Source: UBA2966 sp965242505
GTDB taxonomy: Bacteria; Pseudomonadota; Alphaproteobacteria; UBA2966
DNA: 64,000 nt
Assembly: GCA_965242505.1 (NCBI GenBank)
Contig: OZ251449.1
Span: 372,001-436,000 of the forward strand
Direction of reading: 5' to 3'
The notes beneath the pieces were generated by a model. It was not told the origin of the DNA and ran no database searches. It saw only the letters and a program-made list of their open reading frames with translations. This document shows, piece after piece, positions 51,954 through 60,188 of the stretch. The position numbers were made by a program, and so were the translations under genes. Position 1 is the stretch's first letter. Every line of letters begins with the position of its first letter.

Positions 51954-53852
51954 CTAGAACAGGCTGTCGATGGCCCGTTGGTTCACCTCGACGTCGTACT
52001 CCCGGTTCAGCGCCACCCTGTATTGCGCCAGAACGTCGTCGGCGAGCGCCTCGTCGAGAGCGCGCCGCAGCTCGTCGCGTTCGGACCGGTCGTCCGCGTC
52101 GCCGCCCGTCCGGTCGATGCGCCGCAGCACCGCGACCGCGTGGCCGGAGCCTTCCGCGGCCGGTCCCTCGGCGACGCCGCCGACGTCGGTCAGGGCGAAG
52201 AGCTTCGCCAGCAGTTCCCCCGACACGCCGGAGCCGGGCCCCGCGCCATGGCGGGTCAGCGCCTCCGTCGGGCGAACCTCCAGGCCCTCGGCCGCGGCCA
52301 GCGACTCCAGGCTTTCGCCCTGGCGTATGCGCCCGGCGATGCCGCCCGCCCGCTCGCGGGCGAGTCGGGCGCGTTCGGTTTCCTTCCAGTCGGCGGCCAC
52401 CCGGTCGCGGATGGAGGTGAACGGCCTCGGCGCCGCCGGTTCGACGTCGTCCACGCGAACGATGAAGTAGCCGCCGTCGGCGCTTTCCGTCAGCGCCGAC
52501 TCGTCGCCGTTCGGAGTGGCGAACGCGGTCGGCAGAAACTCGGGATAGGCCGGCGCGGTTTCGACGTTCGCGCCGTCCGGCGCCCGCCCGTCGGCGTCGA
52601 TCCGCGGGACGTTTCCGGCGTTCAGGTCGAGGCGGCCCGCGCTTTCCTCCAGGGTTGCGCCGCCGGCCAGCTCGTCCTCCAGCCTGTTGGCGAGCTCGAA
52701 CAGGCTGTCGGCGGCTCGCCGCAAGGCGAGCTCCCGCCGCAGCTCTTCCCCGGCTTCCTCCAGCGTCGTCGTCTTGCTCGGGATGACCTCGTTGACCCGA
52801 TAGACGTGCCATCCGAAGTCGCTTCGCTGGGGGTCCGGATACTGTCCCTCGGCGGCCGCGAACACCGTCTCCGCGGTTTCCGGCGGCAGCGGGAGATCCT
52901 CGATCGTCAGCGCGCCGAGCGCCGTGTCTTCCGGTTCCAGTCCCGCCGCGTCCCGGGCGACGTCCGCGAGAGCCTCGCCCTGCTTGAGCCGTTCCAGCGC
53001 GTCCCTCGCCGCGGTCTCGTCGTCGAGGACGATCTGGGACAGGTCCCGCCGTTCGGGTTCGACGAACTCGTCGAGGCGCGCCTCGTACTCGTCCGCGATC
53101 TCGGTTTCCGTCACCGTCACTTCGTCGAGCAGTTGCTCGGGGCTCAGCGCGACGTACGTGAGCGCCCGGTATTCCGGCGCCGTGTAGCGTTGCCGGAAGT
53201 CCTCGTAGTACCGCTCCAGCGCGGCGCCGTCGGGCGCCGGCGGTTCCGGGACGGACGAGGCGGGAACGACGGCCACGTCGGCGACGCGCCGTTCGGTTCT
53301 GTAACGGAAGATCGCGTCGACGACGGGTTCGGGCGTCTCCGCTCCCAGGGAGATGCTGTTCATCAGCTGGCTGCGCCGCATGTCCGCGCGGCGCACGTCC
53401 TCGAAGTATTCGCGCGTGTACCCCAACTGGCGGAGCACGTCGCGGTAATACAGCGGATCGAACCGCCCCAGGCCGCTCTGGAACGCCGGGTCGGAACGGA
53501 TGTCCGCCGCGAGGTCCCCGTCCGATACCGTCAGTCCGTAGCCCGCCGCCACCTGATCGAACAGCGCCCTGTTGATCATGCGCTGAAGCGTGAGGTTCCC
53601 GACGCCCAGCTGACGGGCCTGGTCGGCGTCGAGTTGCCGCCCCATGCGCCGGTTCAGCCGATCCAGCTCCCGGCGGTAGGCATCGCCGAATTGGGACTGC
53701 GTTATCTCGACGTCGCCCACCGTGGCCACCGTCACGTCGGACGGTCCGCGAAAGATGTCGCCGATTCCCCATACGGCGAAACTCAGGATGAGCACTCCGA
53801 GGAACGCCTTGACGATCCAGGAACCCGTCTGTTTGCGAAGTGAGTCCAGCAT
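51954..53852 (-). CDS. PpiD-like membrane-anchored periplasmic folding factor (SurA_N/PPIase family)
   Basis: A 632-residue protein with one N-terminal transmembrane helix (about 14-33), a SurA-N-like chaperone region (T-V-G-D-V-E-I-T-Q-S-Q-F, about 43-170), and a parvulin-type rotamase region (about 250-370, R-S-D-F-G-W-H-V-Y-R-V). A second related region follows to the C-terminus. This is the alphaproteobacterial PpiD homologue that helps outer-membrane proteins leave the Sec channel. In related genomes it directly precedes trpE; here a restriction-modification pair intervenes. Its upstream neighbour is AT3, a possible client, which is inference. Confidence 0.9.
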   Translation of the reverse strand: MLDSLRKQTGSWIVKAFLGVLILSFAVWGIGDIFRGPSDVTVATVGDVEITQSQFGDAYRRELDRLNRRMGRQLDADQARQLGVGNLTLQRMINRALFDQVAAGYGLTVSDGDLAADIRSDPAFQSGLGRFDPLYYRDVLRQLGYTREYFEDVRRADMRRSQLMNSISLGAETPEPVVDAIFRYRTERRVADVAVVPASSVPEPPAPDGAALERYYEDFRQRYTAPEYRALTYVALSPEQLLDEVTVTETEIADEYEARLDEFVEPERRDLSQIVLDDETAARDALERLKQGEALADVARDAAGLEPEDTALGALTIEDLPLPPETAETVFAAAEGQYPDPQRSDFGWHVYRVNEVIPSKTTTLEEAGEELRRELALRRAADSLFELANRLEDELAGGATLEESAGRLDLNAGNVPRIDADGRAPDGANVETAPAYPEFLPTAFATPNGDESALTESADGGYFIVRVDDVEPAAPRPFTSIRDRVAADWKETERARLARERAGGIAGRIRQGESLESLAAAEGLEVRPTEALTRHGAGPGSGVSGELLAKLFALTDVGGVAEGPAAEGSGHAVAVLRRIDRTGGDADDRSERDELRRALDEALADDVLAQYRVALNREYDVEVNQRAIDSLF

Positions 53853-53884
53853 TGTTCGCTATCTCGTATCCCGCGGACGCGCGC

Positions 53885-54180
53885 GATCCCCGCTCCTCCT
53901 CCTGCAAGGGGGAGGGAGAGCGAGGGACGGGAGGAAGACATTATCACTTCTCCCCCACCGCGACCCCCACCCCGACCCTCCCACTTGACCACCCATACTC
54001 CTCCCCCCTTCCCCTTCTTCTCCCTCCCCCTGGCAGGGGGAGAGTCGGGGTGGGGGTCGCGCCGGCGGCGCATGTTCATGCAGACCCCCCTCCCGACCTC
54101 CCCCCTGTCAGGGGGGAGGAGTGTGAATGGGCAGGGGGAGGGAGAAGAAGAGGGGGGACGGGAAAGAGAGAAGAGGGGGG
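53885..54180. repeat. Palindromic repeat cluster F between ppiD and AT3
   Basis: At least three palindromes of the CTCCCCCTGGCAGGGGGAG and CCTCCCCCCTGTCAGGGGGG families, joined by GGGGTGGGGGTCGCGCC. The cluster lies directly after the AT3 stop and before the ppiD start, on the same strand, so it may end AT3 transcription or separate the two genes. Confidence 0.8.
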
Positions 54181-54191
54181 CGGGCGCGGCC

Positions 54192-57100
54192 CTAGAACCG
54201 CATCTGCAACTCCAGCCCGCCGTATCCACTCGCGCCGCCGCTGCCGCTCGTCCGGTAGCCCGCCGTCGCCTTCAACCGGACGTTCTCGTCCACGTCGAAC
54301 ACCCCGCCGAGACCCAGATGCGCCGTCATCGGACGGACCTTCGCCTTCAGCGTCTCCCCGCCGACCCGCGTCTCCGTCTCGTCCGAAATCTCTCCCTCCA
54401 CGTCGAACGAGCCGAACAGGCGGCCCGGACCCGCCTCCGCTTCCAGCATCATCCCCAGGCGGCCCTTCACGCTGTCCGCGTCCGCCACCGACACCCGCGC
54501 CCGCAGATCGGGGCGATCGGTTCCTGTCTCCATGTCCGTGAAGTCCGCCAGGTCGACCCTCGACCACGCCAGGCCCGCGCGCGGCGTCACGAACGCCTCT
54601 CCCACCGGCATCCGGGCGCCCACGTCCACGCCCAGCGCATACCCTACGCCGTGGACGCTCTTCGTCGACATCCTGCCGTGCGTGTGCGACTTCACGTCGA
54701 CGTCGTACACCGTCGCCGCCGCCTGCGCGTCGACGTAGACGCCTCCGTCCAGCCAGGTGGCGGAAACCCCCGCCCCCCATCCCTTCAGGTCGACCTCGCC
54801 CACGCCGGACATCTCTGCGGAACCCCCGATCGCGTGCGCCGACGCGCCTCCCCGGCCGCTCTCGCCCATGACGAAGTCGACGCCCGCCTGTCCCGCGCCC
54901 CGGCTGTGGTCGTAGGCGAGCCTCCCGGTCGTCGTCGCCTTCCTCGCCCGCCACTTGCCCCGCGCGGCCTCCACGCGCGCCCAGGCGCCGTTGCCGTCGC
55001 GCGCCGCCGACGCCCGCTCCGCCCAGGACGGGAGGCCGTTCATCGCCAGCAGCATCGAAGGCAACGCCTCGTACAACCGGCAGCGGCGGTCTCCTTCCTC
55101 CTCCACCATCCGGCAGGAGAATCCCATCCCCTGATTGCCGTTTCTCGGGGGCGGAGTCGGTTCCATCTCTGGCTTCGGCCGCGGCTCAAACTCCTCGCGG
55201 AGGGCGTCCTCGCCCGGCAGGTTGCCGTCGACGATCGGCAGCTCCTCGGCGTAACCGGTGGGCACGCCGTTCGGAGCGTCCTCGCGGTAACGGACGTTTT
55301 CGATGCCCGCGATGGAGCCTTCCACCCGCGTGTTCGCCGCAACGGCGTCCTCCAGGTACATGCTGGCGGTGACCAGGGTCAGCGTGGCCGCCGCATCGTC
55401 GTCGCTCCGGATGACGCGGGCGGCGCCGTTGGCCTGCGCCTTCCCCTTCGGGCCCACGATGACGTCGCCGCCGCCGGTGAGATGCACCGCCGCGGGGCCG
55501 CCCACGCCGCCCCGCACCTCGCCGTCGATGTATATGAGCGCCGGACCCGGATCGTTCACCTTGATCGCGACGCCGGAGGAACCGGCATACACCTTGCCCC
55601 CCGTCTCGACGACGACGGCGCCGCCGCCCGAGAGGTGAACCGCCGCGTCCGTCCCCCCGGTCACCATGCCGTGAACGGTGACGAGCTGGTCGAGCAGGGG
55701 AACCTCATCCGCGCCCTCGCCGCGCGTCACCGCCACGAGCTCGTCGGGATCATCGTCTTCGGCGAAGCCGGGCGTGTACTTCCTTTCCAGCCTCAGGCCC
55801 GGCCCCGCGTTGGCGACGTAGACGCCGGCCATGGCGCCGGTCACGCTCGCGCCTTCGGCCACGGTGACGCTGATGCCGCCGTTGTCGGCGTGGGGCGTCG
55901 CGTAGTAGGCGCGGATGCCGTCGCCGCGCGAGTCGATGGAGCCGGCCGTCATGTTCACGCGGACGTCGCCCACGTTGCGGCGCTCCAGCAGCGCCCGCAC
56001 CGCTGTCTTGTAGTCGTCGGAGAAGCCCGCGTCCGCGTCGTCGAGCGCGGTGGTGAGGCCGGCGTCGTCGCCCGTCGCCACCGCCGCCAATACCGCCTTC
56101 TCCTCGTCCGAGAGGCTCTGCGCCAGCACGTCGCGCAGCAGGACTCTCGTGACCGCGTCGTCCGTCCGGAGGTACGCCACGACGTCCGCGTCCATCACGC
56201 CGTCCGGGCTGGTCGCGCCCGTCTTGATGGCCTCCAGGACCGCCGCCGCGACCGCGATCTCGTCGTTCTCGAGCGCCGCCCTGAACGCCGCGACGTAGGG
56301 GTTGGCGTCGTCGCCGGTGGCCACGGCGCCCGTCGGCACGAGCGCCGTCTGCGCTGCGGCGTCCGCGATCTCGCCCGGATCGTCGCCCTTCGCCACCTGC
56401 GCCGCCACGTCGCGCCAGGACAGGGCGTGCGCCTCGATCCCCGCCGGCGCGTCCCAGCGGATGGACTCCGCGACGGCCTTCCCGGCCGACGCCTCCCGGT
56501 CGAAGGCGAGCGCTTGCGCGGCGCTCTCCGCCGCGAAGCGGCCCCGGTCGTTGGACCCCTCCCCGTGCGAGAAGGTCCCCGTCCAGGTGACGTCGATCAG
56601 CGGCTGGTCCGCCGCCACGCGCGTCTCGCCCTCCGCGCTGGCGCGCGGGACCGCGGCGTAGACGCCCGTGCGGCGGTCCGAAATCGTCTCCCCTTCGTCG
56701 ATGACGCAGCGTCCGTCCGCCGCGCAGTCGTCGAGCGGCGCCGGCCGCGAGGGGAGCTTGGTGGTGTCCATCATGCCGTCGGCGGTGACCCCCAGCGTAT
56801 AGGAGTAACCGGTGGGTACGCCGTCCCGGTCCTCGCGGAGAAGGACTTCGGCGACGCCCTCGATGGAGCCGTCCACCTGAGCGTTCACGTCGTCCCGGTA
56901 CGGGACCAGACGGTCGATGACCAGGGTCAGCATGATCGCCGCATCGTTGTCGCTCCGGATGGCGCGTTCGGCGCCGTTGGCCTGCACGCGCCCGTTCGGA
57001 CCCACCGTGACGCTGCCGCCGCCGCTCAGATGCACCGCCGCGGCGCCGCCCGCGCCGCCCTTCACCTCGCCGTCGACGTACACGAGCGCCGGGCCGTCCG

Positions 57101-59654
57101 ACAGAATGCCCACGCCCGAGGAACCGGCATGAACGCCGCCCCCCTCCATGACGATGACCGCGCCGCCGCCCGAGAAGCGAACCGCCGCGTCCGTCCCCCC
57201 GGTCACCGCGCCGGCGACGGTGACGAGCTGGTTGCGCAGCGCAACCGCATCCGCGCCCTCGCCGTGCATCGCCGCCACGAGCTCGTCGGCGGTATCGCCC
57301 ATGGCGTAGCCGTGGGTGTGCTTCCTGGCCACCATCAGGCCCGTCCCCGCGTTGGCGACGTGGACGCCCGCCGCGCTGCCGGTGACGGTCACGCCCGCGG
57401 CGATGGTGACGCTGATGCCGCCGTTGCTGTCGTGGGGCGTCGCGTAGTAGGCGCGGATGCCGTCCCCGCGCGAGTCGATGGAGCCGGCCGTCATGGCGAT
57501 GCGGACGTCGTCCAGGTTGTGGCGGCCCAGCAGAGCCTGCACCGCCGCCTTGTAGTCGTTGGGGAAGCCCGCGTCCGCGTCGTCGAGCGCGATGGTGAGG
57601 GCCGTGGCGTCGCCCGTCGCCACCGCCCGCAGCACCGCCTTCTCCTTGTCCGAGAGGCCCTGCGCTAGGACGTTCCGCAGCAGGGTTCTGGTGGCCCCGT
57701 CGTTCGTTTGGAGATACGCCACGATCTGCGTGTCGGTCAGTTGGGACACGGCGGTCGTGGCGGTGGTCCCGATGGCGGTGATGACCGGCGCCGCGACCGC
57801 GAGGTCCGCGTTTCCGAGCGCCGCCCTGAACTGCGCCAGGATGGCCGCCCTCCGCGAATCGGCATGCGTCGTCGACAGCAGATTCATCTGCGCCGCGTTG
57901 TCCGCGATCGCGCCCGGGTCGTCGCCCTTGGCCACCTGCGCCGCCACGTTGCGCCAGGACAGGGCGTGCGCCTCGATGCCCGCCGGTCCGCCGTAGTGGA
58001 GCGTCCCCTCGACGGCTTTCACTGCCGCCGCCTCCTGATCGAAGGAGAGCGCTTGCGCGGCGGTCGCCGCCCGGAAACGGCCGTTGTCGTTCGCCGCCGT
58101 CCCGCGCGCGATGCTTCCTCCCGTCCAGTCGACGTCGATCGCGGGAACGTGATTCCCGTCGGCGTCCTCGCTGCGCGTATCGCCCATGGCGTTTTCGCGC
58201 GTGACCTCGGCGTAGACGCCCGTGCGGCCCGAAATCGTCCCCGCCGTCTGGTCGAAGTCGATCCGCGCCGCCTTGCCGACGTAGATGCCGTGCCACCGCC
58301 CCGAGACGTCGCCGCTGGTCGTGGACGTGCCGCCGTTCGCGAACGTGACGTCGCCCTCGGCGCCCCGCTCGAGCCGGATGCCGTCCCCGTCCTCCGACGC
58401 GACGGCGCCGGAGTTCGTGAGCGCGAGGGCGGCCGTCTTCGCCGCGCCCATGACGGCGTAGAGGGCGTGGTTCTTCGAGCTGAGATCGCCGCTGTTGGTG
58501 ATCGTCACGGCGCCGCTGCCGTTCTCCGTCAGCCAGATGGCGTGCCCCGCGCCCGCCGCCGCGTCGGCCGTCACCGTCACGTCGCCGCTGTTGGTGAGGG
58601 TCGTCGCGCCGGCGCCGCTGTGCTTTTCGAGCCGGAGGCCGAGGGTGGCCGCGCTGACGGCGCCGCGGTTCGTCAGCGTGGCGGCGCCGTTGTTCGTCAG
58701 CCTGGAGTCGCCGTTGGCGTGGACGAGATGAATGCCCGACCCCAGCGGCGCGTCGATGTCGCCCTCGTTGTCGACCTCGGCGGCGCCGATGCCCCGGTAG
58801 TTCATGACGATGCCGTATTTGTCCGCGCCCGACACCGCGATGTCGCCCGTGTTGGTGATCGTCGCGCCGCCGGTGAAGGTGTTCAGGGTGGACAGGGGGG
58901 CGCTCACCCAGGGCGCGACGACCCGGCTGTACCACAGGTAGATGCCCTCCTCCCCCGAGCTGATGTCGCCGCTGTTCGTGATCGTCGTCGCCCCGGTGAT
59001 GTTCGAGACGTTCCTCGCGAACAGAATGCCTCTCTTGGCGGCGAAGATCGGCGCCGCGCTGGTGATGGTGGCCGGGCCGGAGCCTCGGCCTCCGGAGCCG
59101 CCCAGCACCGCCCAGAGGCCGTTCTGCTTCATCGGGGCGGCCGCCGAGCCGATGGTCACCCCGCTCCTCAGTTCTATCGTCGTCGCCGCCGAATTGTTGA
59201 CGCTCTGTACGTCCGTCCGGAAGTACACGCCGTTGTTCCGGTCGGTGTCGGTGTTCGTGCTCGTCCCCTGGACGATGTTCACGACGTGGGGGGTCCCGTC
59301 CGTCTCGCCCCCGATGATGATATGGGCCCAGTCGTTCGAGCCCGTGCCGCCGCGCGCGTAGACGCCGACCGACTGCGTGCTCGTGCCATCGGTCGTGGCC
59401 GTGATCGTGGTCGTCGCGCCGGCGCTGCCCGGGACGTTGATACGGTTGTTGCCCTGCAGCCACCGGCCCGTGTCCGCTCCCCCGTAGAAGATGCCGTCGG
59501 GATACGACGCGCCCGAGCAGGTGACGACGGCGTTAAGGCTCGCGGCCCCGCATTCCTGTATCGCCCGCGCGTCCCCCGGCGCGAGGAGCAACGCCGCCGC
59601 CAGCAGGGCGAGGCCCCCGACGAGGCCGAGGCGCGCCGTCTTTGCTGTGTTCAT
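54192..59654 (-). CDS. Large type V autotransporter (AT3), paralogue of AT2
   Basis: A 1,820-residue secreted adhesin-like protein. The start is ATG 59654: GGAGGAG lies 8 nt upstream and a signal peptide follows (M-N-T-A-K...G-D-A-R-A, about 31 residues). The passenger has N-terminal beta-helix-like T-N-S-G-D-I/V repeats (about 57900-59500) and two copies of the helical module shared with AT2 (about 57500-57985 and 55965-56440). The modules alternate with G-I-R-A-Y-Y-A-T-P and A-V-H-L-S-G-G-G-x-V segments. The C-terminal roughly 270 residues are a barrel almost identical in pattern to AT2's (G-R-M-S-T-K-S-V-H-G, P-R-A-G-x-A-W-S-R-V-D-L-A) and end L-Q-M-R-F. Its candidate promoter contains a 12-bp homopolymer, suggesting on/off expression. 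Confidence 0.87.
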   Translation of the reverse strand: MNTAKTARLGLVGGLALLAAALLLAPGDARAIQECGAASLNAVVTCSGASYPDGIFYGGADTGRWLQGNNRINVPGSAGATTTITATTDGTSTQSVGVYARGGTGSNDWAHIIIGGETDGTPHVVNIVQGTSTNTDTDRNNGVYFRTDVQSVNNSAATTIELRSGVTIGSAAAPMKQNGLWAVLGGSGGRGSGPATITSAAPIFAAKRGILFARNVSNITGATTITNSGDISSGEEGIYLWYSRVVAPWVSAPLSTLNTFTGGATITNTGDIAVSGADKYGIVMNYRGIGAAEVDNEGDIDAPLGSGIHLVHANGDSRLTNNGAATLTNRGAVSAATLGLRLEKHSGAGATTLTNSGDVTVTADAAAGAGHAIWLTENGSGAVTITNSGDLSSKNHALYAVMGAAKTAALALTNSGAVASEDGDGIRLERGAEGDVTFANGGTSTTSGDVSGRWHGIYVGKAARIDFDQTAGTISGRTGVYAEVTRENAMGDTRSEDADGNHVPAIDVDWTGGSIARGTAANDNGRFRAATAAQALSFDQEAAAVKAVEGTLHYGGPAGIEAHALSWRNVAAQVAKGDDPGAIADNAAQMNLLSTTHADSRRAAILAQFRAALGNADLAVAAPVITAIGTTATTAVSQLTDTQIVAYLQTNDGATRTLLRNVLAQGLSDKEKAVLRAVATGDATALTIALDDADAGFPNDYKAAVQALLGRHNLDDVRIAMTAGSIDSRGDGIRAYYATPHDSNGGISVTIAAGVTVTGSAAGVHVANAGTGLMVARKHTHGYAMGDTADELVAAMHGEGADAVALRNQLVTVAGAVTGGTDAAVRFSGGGAVIVMEGGGVHAGSSGVGILSDGPALVYVDGEVKGGAGGAAAVHLSGGGSVTVGPNGRVQANGAERAIRSDNDAAIMLTLVIDRLVPYRDDVNAQVDGSIEGVAEVLLREDRDGVPTGYSYTLGVTADGMMDTTKLPSRPAPLDDCAADGRCVIDEGETISDRRTGVYAAVPRASAEGETRVAADQPLIDVTWTGTFSHGEGSNDRGRFAAESAAQALAFDREASAGKAVAESIRWDAPAGIEAHALSWRDVAAQVAKGDDPGEIADAAAQTALVPTGAVATGDDANPYVAAFRAALENDEIAVAAAVLEAIKTGATSPDGVMDADVVAYLRTDDAVTRVLLRDVLAQSLSDEEKAVLAAVATGDDAGLTTALDDADAGFSDDYKTAVRALLERRNVGDVRVNMTAGSIDSRGDGIRAYYATPHADNGGISVTVAEGASVTGAMAGVYVANAGPGLRLERKYTPGFAEDDDPDELVAVTRGEGADEVPLLDQLVTVHGMVTGGTDAAVHLSGGGAVVVETGGKVYAGSSGVAIKVNDPGPALIYIDGEVRGGVGGPAAVHLTGGGDVIVGPKGKAQANGAARVIRSDDDAAATLTLVTASMYLEDAVAANTRVEGSIAGIENVRYREDAPNGVPTGYAEELPIVDGNLPGEDALREEFEPRPKPEMEPTPPPRNGNQGMGFSCRMVEEEGDRRCRLYEALPSMLLAMNGLPSWAERASAARDGNGAWARVEAARGKWRARKATTTGRLAYDHSRGAGQAGVDFVMGESGRGGASAHAIGGSAEMSGVGEVDLKGWGAGVSATWLDGGVYVDAQAAATVYDVDVKSHTHGRMSTKSVHGVGYALGVDVGARMPVGEAFVTPRAGLAWSRVDLADFTDMETGTDRPDLRARVSVADADSVKGRLGMMLEAEAGPGRLFGSFDVEGEISDETETRVGGETLKAKVRPMTAHLGLGGVFDVDENVRLKATAGYRTSGSGGASGYGGLELQMRF

Positions 59655-59769
59655 GGCGAAAACTCCTCCGGGTTCCTGATTTCGACGACGAGTCGAGGGA
59701 TTCGGCGCGTCACGGCGGCCCGGCCGCGCCCGACCGGCCACGGAGCCGCGACTCCTTCCGCGCATGTTC

Positions 59770-59797
59770 ATTGTATCCAGCGGGGGGGGGGGGTCAA
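59770..59797 (-). promoter_or_regulatory. AT3 promoter with poly-C tract in the spacer (candidate phase-variable promoter)
   Basis: Read on the AT3 strand: -35 TTGACC (59797-59792), a 16-bp spacer made of ten C plus GCTGGA, and -10 TACAAT (59775-59770). The C12 run (59793-59782) supplies the last two bases of the -35 and most of the spacer. Gain of one base would give the optimal 17-bp spacing; loss would weaken the promoter. The predicted leader is about 110 nt. Confidence 0.65.
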
Positions 59798-59811
59798 TTC
59801 CGGGTTGACCC
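59791..59811. promoter_or_regulatory. Inverted repeat overlapping the AT3 -35 box
   Basis: GGGTCAA (59791-59797), a 7-nt centre, then TTGACCC (59805-59811) form a perfect palindrome whose left arm is the AT3 -35 element. This is the form of an operator for a dimeric regulator, but no regulator gene is nearby. Chance cannot be excluded. Confidence 0.4.
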
Positions 59812-59864
59812 TAATTTCGAGCCGCCGCCCATCTCCGAAGCGCGCCGTCGCGGGACCGCGACCC

Positions 59865-60060
59865 ACCCCCCTCCCTGGCCGCGACCCCCACCCCGACCCT
59901 CCCCCTTCTTCTCCCTCCCCCCGACCATTGACACTCCTCCCCCCTGACAGGGGGGAGGTCGGGAGGGGGGTCCGGATGGACGCGCCTCTCCCCCCGCCGC
60001 CGACCCTCCCCCTGCCAGGGGGAGGGAGAAGAAGATAAGGGAGAGGGAGAAATAAACAGG
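59865..60060. repeat. Palindromic repeat cluster G upstream of the glutamine-synthetase-like gene
   Basis: It contains CCTCCCCCCTGACAGGGGGG and CTCCCCCTGCCAGGGGGAG palindromes with the usual CCCCGACCCTCCCCC flank. No gene is supported between the AT3 promoter and 60189. Confidence 0.75.
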
Positions 60061-60188
60061 GAAGGGCGGGAACCATCGACGCCCGGCAAGACCCTTGGCG
60101 CCTCGCGCCCGCCGCCGTATGGTGTCGCCGCTCGTCTCGGGGGCGGAACCATCGGCGGCGAGCGCGGAGAGGAAGCGACGGGAAGGTC

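Noticed and set aside
53985..57668. 1,227-codon open frame on the + strand opposite AT3
   Set aside because: Same reason: a shadow of AT3, starting inside the palindromic repeats.
59805..60188. A promoter for the glutamine-synthetase-like gene starting with TTGACC at 59805
   Set aside because: No suitable -10 lies at the right distance, and the motif is better explained as the second arm of the palindrome at AT3.
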